This document shows positions 22,723-30,964 of a stretch of DNA of 31,359 bases, one piece after another. The DNA lies in contig JAFDJC010000029.1 in the NCBI GenBank assembly GCA_019307665.1, positions 1 to 31,359 of the forward strand. The letters are read 5' to 3'. The position numbers were made by a program, and so were the translations under genes. Numbering within the stretch: position 1 is the first letter of the stretch; every line of letters begins with the position of its first letter. The stretch is from Deltaproteobacteria bacterium. Its GTDB lineage: Bacteria; Desulfobacterota; Desulfobacteria; Desulfobacterales; SURF-7. Below the pieces are notes generated by a model that saw nothing but the letters and a program-made list of their open reading frames with translations, made no database searches and had not been told where the DNA came from.

Positions 22723-23991
22723 ATGTATGACTTTATGCTGACGCCTGAAGAGCAGGCAGTAAAAAAAGAAACAAGGGAATTTGTTCGAAACGAAATATCC
22801 AGCGATTTTCTGCGGAAAATGGATAAGGATGAGATTGTATATCCACGTGAATTTGTGGAAAAACTTGCTGCAAAAAATCTTTTCGGCATCAGATTCCCGA
22901 AAAAGTATGGTGGCCGGGAAATGAGCTGGGTTGCCGAAGTCGCAGCATTTGAAGAAATCGGCTGTTTAGGCATAGCCCTCGGCTGCGCCTTTGCAATGCC
23001 GTCCATTGTCGGTGAGGCGATTAATGTGTTCGGATCTGAAGAACTGAAAGAAAAGTATCTGAAACCGTATATTGCAGGCAAACTGGTTGCTGCAGAAGCG
23101 CTTACGGAACCTAGGGGCGGCTCTGATTTCTTCGGCGCCATGACCAGGGCGGATCTTCATGGCGACCATTTTATTTTAAACGGTCAGAAACGTTTTGTTG
23201 TTGGCGCTGAAGGCGCCGATTTTTTTCTTGTTTACTGCCGTTCCAATTTCGAACCCAATGCCCATAAATACAGCCGCCTCAGCCTTCTGCTTGTGGATAA
23301 AGGTCCCGGTGTTGAAACCGAATATCTATATGGACTGATGGGATGCAGGGGCGGAGGAACGGGCAGACTTGTTTTTAGAGATGTGAAAGTCCCTAAGGAG
23401 AATCTTATAGGAGAACTTCACGGAGGAGCCGTCTGTTTTAACCAGATGATGATTCCGGAACGGATGACTTCTGCAGCAGGATGTCTCGGCGCCTGGGGAG
23501 CTCTTGACCTGGCCGTAAGGTATTCCGACCGCCGCAGGGCATTCGGCAAAGAAATCAGGAAATTTCAGGCAGTAAACTTTATGGTGGCTGACTCCATTAC
23601 ACAGCTTGATGCTGCAAGAGCATTAACATATATGGCTGCCAGTGCCATTGATAAAAATTACCCCGGTGTACGGCGTCTGGTCAGTGAAGCCAAAAGGTTT
23701 GCAACAGAGTCTGCCTGGGAAGTTGTGAACAATTCAATGCAGATTATGGGGGGTATAGGCTATACCGATGTTTACCCCATCGAGCGCGCATTAAGGGATC
23801 AACGCCTGGCAATGATATGGACAGGTACAACACAGATCATGAACCTCCTTATCCAGCATGAGTATTATAATCATGTTCTGGATGAATCCTATAATCGAAG
23901 AAAAATGGAAAAGGATTCAATGAACCCTGATGAAAGTGAACGCTGCTTTTCAGATGAAGATATGATGAGAATCCATGAAGAGAAGGCCTGA
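22723..23991 (+). CDS. acyl-CoA dehydrogenase, IVD/LCAD-like catalytic base position
   Basis: 422 residues from the ATG at 22723, preceded by AAGGAGG; an in-frame GTG at 22687 lies just after the operators and has no ribosome site. Signatures: AEALTEPRGGSDF, HFILNGQKRFV, RRRAFGKEI, IMGGIGYTDVYPIERALRD. The usual MCAD glutamate position near the C-terminus is Thr (WTGTTQIM), while E246 in IPERMTS fits the alternative helix-G base of isovaleryl- and long-chain-type enzymes. A charged tail after residue 385 (about 35 residues) extends beyond the usual end. It would oxidise an acyl-CoA with ETF as acceptor. The adjacent tetR suggests induction by its own substrate or product. Confidence 0.92.
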   Translation: MYDFMLTPEEQAVKKETREFVRNEISSDFLRKMDKDEIVYPREFVEKLAAKNLFGIRFPKKYGGREMSWVAEVAAFEEIGCLGIALGCAFAMPSIVGEAINVFGSEELKEKYLKPYIAGKLVAAEALTEPRGGSDFFGAMTRADLHGDHFILNGQKRFVVGAEGADFFLVYCRSNFEPNAHKYSRLSLLLVDKGPGVETEYLYGLMGCRGGGTGRLVFRDVKVPKENLIGELHGGAVCFNQMMIPERMTSAAGCLGAWGALDLAVRYSDRRRAFGKEIRKFQAVNFMVADSITQLDAARALTYMAASAIDKNYPGVRRLVSEAKRFATESAWEVVNNSMQIMGGIGYTDVYPIERALRDQRLAMIWTGTTQIMNLLIQHEYYNHVLDESYNRRKMEKDSMNPDESERCFSDEDMMRIHEEKA

Positions 23992-24002
23992 GGAGGCGCT
24001 AT

Positions 24003-24611
24003 TTGTCAAAACAAAAACTGTCTCATTTAAAACAAAGCGAGCGGGACGCACGGAGAAAACTTATCCTTGAAGCGGCTCGCTCGCTTTTTTCCAAAAAAGA
24101 CTTTCGAAATGTTAACGTCAGAGAAATAGCCGCTGAAGCAGGTGTTAGTGTTGGAACCATATATAATTACTATGCTGATCTGGATGAACTTTTTATTGAT
24201 GTCTTCCTGAAAAACATTGAAGAAATCACCTGTTTGCTCGACAAAGAAAACAGTGAAGGTTTCCCTACCCTTGAAAAATTGTGCGAAATATACATCACAT
24301 ATCTCAGCCAAAATATGACGTTTTATCAAATGATGGGACACTTTATGCTGGGAGGTAAGCTTTCGCATGAGTCAACTACAAAACTTAACCAGAGGATGAG
24401 AATCCTTATGGATCGTATCGAGGCAATTCTCAGGGCAAGGGGTTTTCATGAGGATGCCCGGAGTCTCTCACATGCGCTTTTCTCTGCATTAAATGGTATT
24501 ATGATCAGCTATGCCGGTTATCCAGGCAGGAATATAGAAGAGGTTCACAAGTATACAACGAAGCTTGCCGGTATAATAGCAGGGGTTTTTAAAGCAAAAT
24601 TAAAAGATTAA
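24003..24611 (+). CDS. TetR-family transcriptional regulator
   Basis: 202 residues, read from a TTG start at 24003 because AGGAGG sits five bases upstream and no ATG precedes the helix-turn-helix. Residues 17-66 are the TetR DNA-binding domain (RRKLILEAARSLFSKKDF, then AAEAGVSVGTIYNYYADLDE). The C-terminal ligand domain is helical and unassigned; a CoA ester ligand is likely from context. It lies 11 bp after the acyl-CoA dehydrogenase gene in the same transcript and probably binds the tandem palindromes at 22644-22680. Confidence 0.92.
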   Translation: MSKQKLSHLKQSERDARRKLILEAARSLFSKKDFRNVNVREIAAEAGVSVGTIYNYYADLDELFIDVFLKNIEEITCLLDKENSEGFPTLEKLCEIYITYLSQNMTFYQMMGHFMLGGKLSHESTTKLNQRMRILMDRIEAILRARGFHEDARSLSHALFSALNGIMISYAGYPGRNIEEVHKYTTKLAGIIAGVFKAKLKD

Positions 24612-24632
24612 GAGCTGTCCCCCATAAATCTC

Positions 24633-27600
24633 TTAATTGGTATCCCACAACAGGCGTATAATCCCCCCCGGAGGAGCAGGAATGCCGGTTGAGTGCCCAT
24701 TCCCGGAAGATGTTTCCATTCCTGCGCCGGCAAACTTTCCTCCAGTACTGACAAAGGCCGAGAAACTGCCCGGGGTGCTGACAATCCTGATGCCGGAAGG
24801 TATGGCGCGGCTTTCCACCAGTTGATACGTATCTTCAAGTGTTCCGGTTTCGGCAAGGGCGGATGCGGAATTTTCGGAATTCATATCATAAGCTCCGGTT
24901 CCGTATGAATAATCGAGAGCGTAAATAAATGCATTTCCGTTTGCTTCACAAGGAGATGTCAAGTCAGGCTGAAAAGTTGTAAAATAGACAGCCCTGTTGA
25001 ACAGCACCGGCCGGCTCAAACACATTTCTCCGGCATGATCCATTGTCTGTCCCTGTGTGCATTCACCCTGCATACCCAAGACCTTATACCACCCTCTGCA
25101 TACAGACGTGCTTTCAGGATAGTTTTCACTTCCATTAAGAATAGCATAAAGAGATTCCTGGGCAACTAAGTCGGCATCACTCTGAAAACCACCCATCTCA
25201 AGTATACTATTCTGGTTGGCATCAGCGTTTGCATCAAGCTCATCACACGTCAGATTTAGAAGATCGGTTTCATCAGCCGTCACATCAATATCTGAAACAG
25301 CATAAAAACGATTATGATATTTTGGGATATAGTTTGGATGAGATCGATCGCCGGTACCGAAATAAAGAACCGGCCAGCGGGTCCAGTCGTTGCCCTGCCA
25401 GGATATGTCCGGTGAATAAAACATTTTGCGGCCTTGATCCGATGTATCAAAAGAAGGCTGCCTGCCGGAAATAGCTGCTATTGCGCCTGACTGATTCGAT
25501 CCGGGGTTGCTCATAAAAACTTTTTTCACTTCCCATTTTTCTGAACGGGAATCGTTATAATCGACTTTCCAGATATTTCCGTAAATATCCGCCAGATAAA
25601 TTACAAGTGATGCCTGCAGCTCAATTACCGACGGGTCAGCAGGAAAACAGTATTTCATTTCGGTAAATGTCTGAATATTACCCACCGGATTATCATGCAA
25701 ACCGTATGTAGCTTTGAAAACCAGGCTTCCATCTGATAATTTTACAATAAAAATTCCGGATCCGATTTCATTTTTTTCAGGATTAAAAACATCATGCCTG
25801 TCGTTGTCGTAAGCATCATAGTGCATATCATTAACATCAAAAACATCATCAGGATTTCCCGCACTGTAAACACCGTCATTGTTCCCATCAACCCATGGTT
25901 CCGGAAAAAGATCCTCTTCAGGATCATACCCGCCTCCAAAAATAACAACTTCCGTTGTACTTTGTGCTCCGGTCCTTATAGCCGTCAAGACAGGCTTAGA
26001 CCACGTAAATCCAAGATGTTCCGAAAAATTGTCCTGTGATACACCTCCCTCTATATGCCATTTTACAGACCATTCTAAGGGATCTGGTCTTGAAACATCG
26101 AGAGCCCAGTAGCTTCTTCCGCCCCTTCTTTCTCCAAATACTAAAACCTTGTCATAGTATTCTCCATTTCGTCTTGTGGCTGAACCGGAACCTGTATTAT
26201 GCCATGTTCCGGATGAGTGAAGCGAACAAGATCCATCCACAAAATATTGATGGTGTTCCGGCGTTTCAAAATTTTTCAATTGCGTTAAAAGGTCGCCGGG
26301 AATAAATGCCCAAATTTCATCTCCGGGTCTGTATATACGATTTCCTATGGTAATGGGGGCGTCAGGACGATCCGGATCAACACTGTCTGCAAATACATGC
26401 AGCATTCCGTCGTTTGCGCCAACTGCAATGAAACGGAATACCGGATCATGATTCTGATCCAGATAGTCTATTACACATGGTTCTGAATGTATAATATCGC
26501 CAAGAATCCATTCTCTTTGGGTCAGGGGTGCACCGTCCGCCTCTTCATTATAGACTGAGCCGCCACTGTCAAAAGCACTAAATGTGTATCCGTAAACATG
26601 GTTAATGATCATATCTCTTTTTAAAAAAGCAGCCTTTGTATCGCCGGTGAGGCCAAGATCAGAAGGCTGAATCGTATCCAAAACACTGCTGTCGCCGTCA
26701 CGCCAAAATCGCACCAGTTCTCTTGAAACAGATGCGTTTTTGCAGGTATATATATTTCGGACGTCATAATACGGGCCATACTCAACATCTATCCTGTCAA
26801 TTAATTCTTTTAAAAGACCTCCGGCACCGCCCGTTGTCACATCACCCCCGTCAGAGGTACTAGACCACAAAGAAACGGAAGCAGGGTTAAATGTACCATC
26901 GCAAGATACAGCTGCATTCCCGTATCGGTCCACCACAAGTGACTCCGGCTCGCTCCTTCCGCAGTCCTCTCGTCCATCAGCCATGCTGCTCAGGCCATAT
27001 TTTTTTAAATTGCCTTTCCAGTAACTGTCATGGTCCGGCTTGAAAAAGGCCGCATAGACAAAATCACCATTTCTGGTTCTGTTGGCCGGATTTACTATCG
27101 GTGTCATAGCGGTATAGGAAGACCCGGCAGATATCCCAAAGCCTGTGTTGCTTAATACATTAACGAGCTGCTGCTCATTGCCGGTAGTGATGTGGATGCC
27201 TGAAGAAGAGTCAGCCATGTCTTCAAGCATCGGGCTGGGAATATTGAATCCAACAGTCAATACAGAATGCCTGTAACCTGCTTCATGGTAGAGCCAGTGT
27301 GCAAGATCATCAGAGTAGTTGTTTGTCGGCCACACATCCGCATCACCGTAATACCCGCAATCCGACCCATAGCCGTCCCGGCATCTTCCGAATTCAGGGG
27401 CGGGGCAATTCAGAGATCTTGCATCATTGTCTATCCGTTGCCAGTCATTATCTTCACTGGGCAGGCCTGCTGAAAAAACAACAATATAGTGATAAGCACA
27501 CTCGGATGTTTCATGGTTGGTATTCAGATATGGAAAATTTGCTTTATATGCATCCTGTATTGCTTCTCCAAGAGGACAGGCGCCACCCGCATCAAGCCCT

Positions 27601-28769
27601 TCTAAGATATCGGTGATCGAATCAACACCTGTTCCCGGTGAAGCTGATACCATTCCGCCATTGCTCCCGTTAAAGACTGTGAGTCCCCAGTTTACAATGT
27701 GTTCCGTGTCTTCAAGAATCCGTTTTGCAGAAATCTTTGCTGCATCCAACCTCGACTGTATTTTCCAATCATATGAAACTACTTCATTACAGCATGGGGT
27801 GACCGGCGACGACCCGGCATGGCCACAAACATATCGCCATGCCTTGAAGCGCTGATGGGAATATGTTCCTTCGTTGGTGCATGAGTAATATGAAGAAGCT
27901 ATACGAAAATCTTCAACCAGCTTAATAAAATTCAACCAGTTACCTGTTGCAAAAAGATATAGCTGTTTTCCGCCATAGCCGGTTCCCGCATTATTTGAAT
28001 TGTCTGTGATTTCAAGTGTTGTGCCTTCTTCCTCATACAGTCCTGAAAAGTAGAACCCTGATGACCCTAAAATACCTGAAAGCCCCATTTGAAAGTATTC
28101 TCCGGTCAGCGGGTTTTGTTCAGTTTCAATGACAAGGATATCTCTGCTGCCCGGAAGCCTTAAACGCCTGAGGCTGGGTAAAACAATGACTTCATGTCCT
28201 TCTATGTCAATCAAATTAACGTCGGGAAAAATTACATGCCCGTCGGAATCGGAACTGAAAGAAGTGGGATCGGACACGGTCCAGTAATTCCCGGCACTCT
28301 CCTTTACAGGAATAATTGCGTTGGTGAGCAGAGGGTATCTTTTATTGTACGAGGGGACTGTTTCACTGCCGACATTCCGGAGTACGTCATTAATTACCGA
28401 AGCCTGTCGAACAGCACCGGATGCGTCAACCCATGAAACATCCATAATCTTAGACCAGGTGCTGACAAGGTATATCCGGTCCGGGACAAGCCTGTCATAA
28501 TCGTCGCCCGAGCTGTTACGATCCCACCATGTGGAGCCGTCCCTGCAGTCGTTTTCATCAACCGCCACATTGTCATCAATCATCTTCCTCATAAATGCGG
28601 CGTAGTCTATGCTTTGATCATAAACCGGCATGGACATGCTTCCTGAAGTATCGAACACTATCATGGCATTGTTTTTTACAGTCGCACGGAAAATATCGAT
28701 ATCTTCTGCCCCGGCTGCCCCGGCATGAAGTATGATAAACACAAGAAGCAGTTTTAAACTTATTTTCAC
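24633..28769 (-). CDS. pilY1: PilY1-like type IV pilus tip/biogenesis protein (VWA domain plus beta-propeller)
   Basis: 1378 residues from a GTG start; no in-frame ATG lies upstream and AAAAGG precedes it. The signal peptide is about 1-21 (KLLLVFIILHAGAAGA). A von Willebrand A domain follows, with the MIDAS motif DTSGS at 40-44. The C-terminal half is the PilY1 beta-propeller: GDIIHSEP near 755, GANDGMLHVF near 780 and GERRGGRSYWALDV near 855. Calcium-loop-like DGNNDGVYSAGNPDD lies near 956-970, and a second Asp/Asn-rich stretch follows. In Pseudomonas and Myxococcus PilY1 controls pilus assembly, adhesion and mechanosensing. It is last in the minor-pilin operon, 51 bp after the PilX gene, the standard order. 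Confidence 0.93.
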   Translation of the reverse strand: MKISLKLLLVFIILHAGAAGAEDIDIFRATVKNNAMIVFDTSGSMSMPVYDQSIDYAAFMRKMIDDNVAVDENDCRDGSTWWDRNSSGDDYDRLVPDRIYLVSTWSKIMDVSWVDASGAVRQASVINDVLRNVGSETVPSYNKRYPLLTNAIIPVKESAGNYWTVSDPTSFSSDSDGHVIFPDVNLIDIEGHEVIVLPSLRRLRLPGSRDILVIETEQNPLTGEYFQMGLSGILGSSGFYFSGLYEEEGTTLEITDNSNNAGTGYGGKQLYLFATGNWLNFIKLVEDFRIASSYYSCTNEGTYSHQRFKAWRYVCGHAGSSPVTPCCNEVVSYDWKIQSRLDAAKISAKRILEDTEHIVNWGLTVFNGSNGGMVSASPGTGVDSITDILEGLDAGGACPLGEAIQDAYKANFPYLNTNHETSECAYHYIVVFSAGLPSEDNDWQRIDNDARSLNCPAPEFGRCRDGYGSDCGYYGDADVWPTNNYSDDLAHWLYHEAGYRHSVLTVGFNIPSPMLEDMADSSSGIHITTGNEQQLVNVLSNTGFGISAGSSYTAMTPIVNPANRTRNGDFVYAAFFKPDHDSYWKGNLKKYGLSSMADGREDCGRSEPESLVVDRYGNAAVSCDGTFNPASVSLWSSTSDGGDVTTGGAGGLLKELIDRIDVEYGPYYDVRNIYTCKNASVSRELVRFWRDGDSSVLDTIQPSDLGLTGDTKAAFLKRDMIINHVYGYTFSAFDSGGSVYNEEADGAPLTQREWILGDIIHSEPCVIDYLDQNHDPVFRFIAVGANDGMLHVFADSVDPDRPDAPITIGNRIYRPGDEIWAFIPGDLLTQLKNFETPEHHQYFVDGSCSLHSSGTWHNTGSGSATRRNGEYYDKVLVFGERRGGRSYWALDVSRPDPLEWSVKWHIEGGVSQDNFSEHLGFTWSKPVLTAIRTGAQSTTEVVIFGGGYDPEEDLFPEPWVDGNNDGVYSAGNPDDVFDVNDMHYDAYDNDRHDVFNPEKNEIGSGIFIVKLSDGSLVFKATYGLHDNPVGNIQTFTEMKYCFPADPSVIELQASLVIYLADIYGNIWKVDYNDSRSEKWEVKKVFMSNPGSNQSGAIAAISGRQPSFDTSDQGRKMFYSPDISWQGNDWTRWPVLYFGTGDRSHPNYIPKYHNRFYAVSDIDVTADETDLLNLTCDELDANADANQNSILEMGGFQSDADLVAQESLYAILNGSENYPESTSVCRGWYKVLGMQGECTQGQTMDHAGEMCLSRPVLFNRAVYFTTFQPDLTSPCEANGNAFIYALDYSYGTGAYDMNSENSASALAETGTLEDTYQLVESRAIPSGIRIVSTPGSFSAFVSTGGKFAGAGMETSSGNGHSTGIPAPPGGIIRLLWDTN

Positions 28770-28820
28770 ATCATACGCCTTTTCATTATGATCACGTCAC
28801 GATCACATCATTTTTTGTGT

Positions 28821-29273
28821 TTAACCTTTTGGTCCTATTATGCAATATCGCGCAATCACAGTTTTTTCATTTCTGCGGGTTTTAATTTCATAGTCATATC
28901 TGCTGAAGTCGATGGCTGAAAATCCTTTTGGGGGAAGGAACATACCTTCATATCTTATTGTAAAATCATACGCTTTTCCGGCCACTTCGTGTGGCCTTGG
29001 ATGAGGAATATGGGCGCTCCTTTCTGTTGCGATCGTCTCAGACTCATAAATATCATCGATTGCGTAGTTGCCATTCACCACTTCCCTTGCTTCGCGACTG
29101 TTTCCTCCTTCTGCCACATAAAAATTTGTTTTACTCTCGCCTTCATTTCTTGATATCCATAAATCCGTAATAGCGACACGACTCACCGATGCGCCCAGGA
29201 CTGTCATTATGGCAAGCATAATAAGGACAAGGGCTGTCACATATCCATTGTTGTCCTGCATAAGAACAGTCAT
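28821..29273 (-). CDS. pilX: PilX-like minor pilin (PilX N-terminal family)
   Basis: 150 residues. The N-terminus GYVTALVLIMLAIMTVLGAS at about 10-29 is a hydrophobic pilin-type helix of the PilX_N pattern, followed by SRNEGESKTNFYVAEGG; it lacks the canonical GFTLIEL of ordinary prepilins. Its ATG overlaps the PilW stop by 4 bp. As in the fimU-pilVWXY1 cluster it would be part of the tip complex that primes pilus assembly. Confidence 0.85.
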   Translation of the reverse strand: MTVLMQDNNGYVTALVLIMLAIMTVLGASVSRVAITDLWISRNEGESKTNFYVAEGGNSREAREVVNGNYAIDDIYESETIATERSAHIPHPRPHEVAGKAYDFTIRYEGMFLPPKGFSAIDFSRYDYEIKTRRNEKTVIARYCIIGPKG

Positions 29274-30229
29274 AAAACCGTATTCCTGATTCCGACCATG
29301 TTTTCCAGATACCGCTTTTTTATTCCCGTACCCGGAACGTTTACCTTTCCTTCAAGCTTTATACTAACGCCTACTATCATTGCCTCCACACCTGAGGGTT
29401 CTTCAGTCAAACGGCCGTCTTTCAGCAGATAGTTAAACTGGAGATTTGTTATATCTTCTGCTACAACTTGAAATGTGTTCCCGCATCCTGCATTCTTTCT
29501 CTCTAAAACAGGAACATCAAAAGACGTATTGCCGGTATCAATCCGGTAGACAATGATGTCCACCCGGGCAATAACATCACCTGCCGAATAATGCTCCGGA
29601 AAATTTTCAGCAACGGTTAGAGACGTGCCGGATGTTGAACCAGAGCTCGAACCAGACGCCAAATTTACACTATTGATCTTAAATATATGCGCGCCGCTTA
29701 AGTCCGATTTTACAAGGATACCAAAACTCCGGCCGCCGGAGTTAAGGTCATCATCGCCATCGCCATCAAGGTCCAGATCAGACAGATTCAATACATTACT
29801 TCCCTTTCCTGCATATGCGCCTGGTTGAAGATGTCCCCTGTCATCACCCGATTTGACAATCATAATCGAATCAGTATTGTCACCGTATCTTTCCTGGCCC
29901 GTTATATTATTGACACCATAAACTGAATGCCTGAAGCTGTCATATCCGCTTTCTTCCGGATTCCAGTCAACATATCTCCGATGAATACGCCCATCTAAAA
30001 ATGTGTAATGCCCGGACTTTCTGATGTCCTCAGAAATCAAATTCATCGCAGCTCTTAAGTTCTGATGAAGACCGGCGACCTGTAGCTGGACCCGGTATGA
30101 ATTCTGGTGATTGATAAACATATTGATGATTGTTCCAGCTACTATTCCAGTTATGGCTATACTGATTAGCAGTTCTATCAAAGTAAAACCGCTGGATGAA
30201 TAGCTGTGTAATGGAAGCTGATTTTTCAT
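29270..30229 (-). CDS. pilW: PilW-like minor pilin
   Basis: 319 residues. The prepilin peptidase site is SG/FTLIELL with cleavage after G14 and E19 at position +5. The adjoining hydrophobic helix is SIAITGIVAGTIINMF. PilW features follow: LRAAMNLISEDIRKSG and, near the C-terminus, a VGVSIKLEGK strand. A serine/glycine-rich patch (SGSSSGSTSG) lies near residue 196. It is 15 bp after the FimT-like gene and overlaps pilX. Confidence 0.9.
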   Translation of the reverse strand: MKNQLPLHSYSSSGFTLIELLISIAITGIVAGTIINMFINHQNSYRVQLQVAGLHQNLRAAMNLISEDIRKSGHYTFLDGRIHRRYVDWNPEESGYDSFRHSVYGVNNITGQERYGDNTDSIMIVKSGDDRGHLQPGAYAGKGSNVLNLSDLDLDGDGDDDLNSGGRSFGILVKSDLSGAHIFKINSVNLASGSSSGSTSGTSLTVAENFPEHYSAGDVIARVDIIVYRIDTGNTSFDVPVLERKNAGCGNTFQVVAEDITNLQFNYLLKDGRLTEEPSGVEAMIVGVSIKLEGKVNVPGTGIKKRYLENMVGIRNTVL

Positions 30230-30244
30230 TTTATAAAAATGACC

Positions 30245-30823
30245 CTATTGCCATTCACTGCCGTCCCATCTCTTCAGCGTGACCACTCCGGCCATAGTCG
30301 GGGTTGATACGGCATATGCATTACCAGCATTGTTTTTAAGATATACATAACCCATTTTATTCGCCATACCACGGGAATTAAATTCTGAAGTATTGCCTGC
30401 ATAGCTGACTCCGTCAGACGGGAAATGATCGCTTCCCGTTGTTGTCGCATTCCTTGAGGCGTTTCCATGCCCGAACGCAACGCCGCTGCCATAATCTAAA
30501 AGATCCACAAGTCTTCCGTGCCGGTCATCATCAGAACCAGACACTTCACTGAAGACACCGTCTTCGCCGGAGCCTACAATTTGATATTTATTGGCTTCCG
30601 TATTAAAAACAACCGCATATCGACATCCATTCTTTATCGCTTTCATCCTTGCCATCTGAAAATTTGAAAACATATCAATGGCGGCACTTTTCAACCTGTA
30701 TTTCGGCAGCCAGTTCAAAAAATAATAGCCAGTCACTCCTGTGAAGATCGCAAGAATACCAAGCACCGTCATAAGTTCAACCAGTGTAAAGCCTTCACAT
30801 CTATAATTATTTTTTTGTTTCAT
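30245..30823 (-). CDS. FimT/GspH-type minor pseudopilin
   Basis: 192 residues. The prepilin site is EG/FTLVELM with G11 before the cut and E16 at +5, followed by the helix TVLGILAIFTGVTGYYF. The segment AIDMFSNFQMARMKAIKNG is the FimT/GspH pattern. It is the first gene of the minor-pilin operon; the ribosome site is weak (GAAGAG). A PilV-like gene, often present in such clusters, is not seen between it and pilW. Confidence 0.88.
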   Translation of the reverse strand: MKQKNNYRCEGFTLVELMTVLGILAIFTGVTGYYFLNWLPKYRLKSAAIDMFSNFQMARMKAIKNGCRYAVVFNTEANKYQIVGSGEDGVFSEVSGSDDDRHGRLVDLLDYGSGVAFGHGNASRNATTTGSDHFPSDGVSYAGNTSEFNSRGMANKMGYVYLKNNAGNAYAVSTPTMAGVVTLKRWDGSEWQ

Positions 30824-30936
30824 AACTCTTCAAAAAATTTGTTGTTGCTAAAAGATGGTCCTGCCATCGTTGCCGCCAATCTAATGAGACATTATGAGAA
30901 TTTGCGATTTTAGGCCATCTTATTTTTTATATGCTC
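30824..30936 (-). other. 5' leader of the minor-pilin operon, foldable
   Basis: About 107 nt from the predicted start of transcription (near 30930) to the first ATG. On the minus-strand transcript AAGATGG near the 5' end (30921-30915) can pair with CCATCTT (30858-30852) near the gene, closing a loop of about 56 nt. No known riboswitch consensus was recognised. Confidence 0.4.
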
Positions 30937-30964
30937 TTTATATTACAGGGCTACATGGTGTCAA
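30937..30964 (-). promoter_or_regulatory. sigma70-type promoter of the minor-pilin operon
   Basis: On the minus strand TTGACA at 30964-30959, a 16-bp spacer, then TATAAA at 30942-30937. No sigma54 -24/-12 motif with correct spacing was found in the same region. Confidence 0.55.

Noticed and set aside
22692..23141. 149-codon open frame on the minus strand inside the second acyl-CoA dehydrogenase
   Set aside because: Composition mirrors the sense codons, there are no domains, and the sense gene has full family motifs.
30890..30925. Sigma54-like TGGC...GCA on the minus strand before the minor-pilin operon
   Set aside because: Spacing between GG and GC is one base short, and a better sigma70 promoter lies just upstream.
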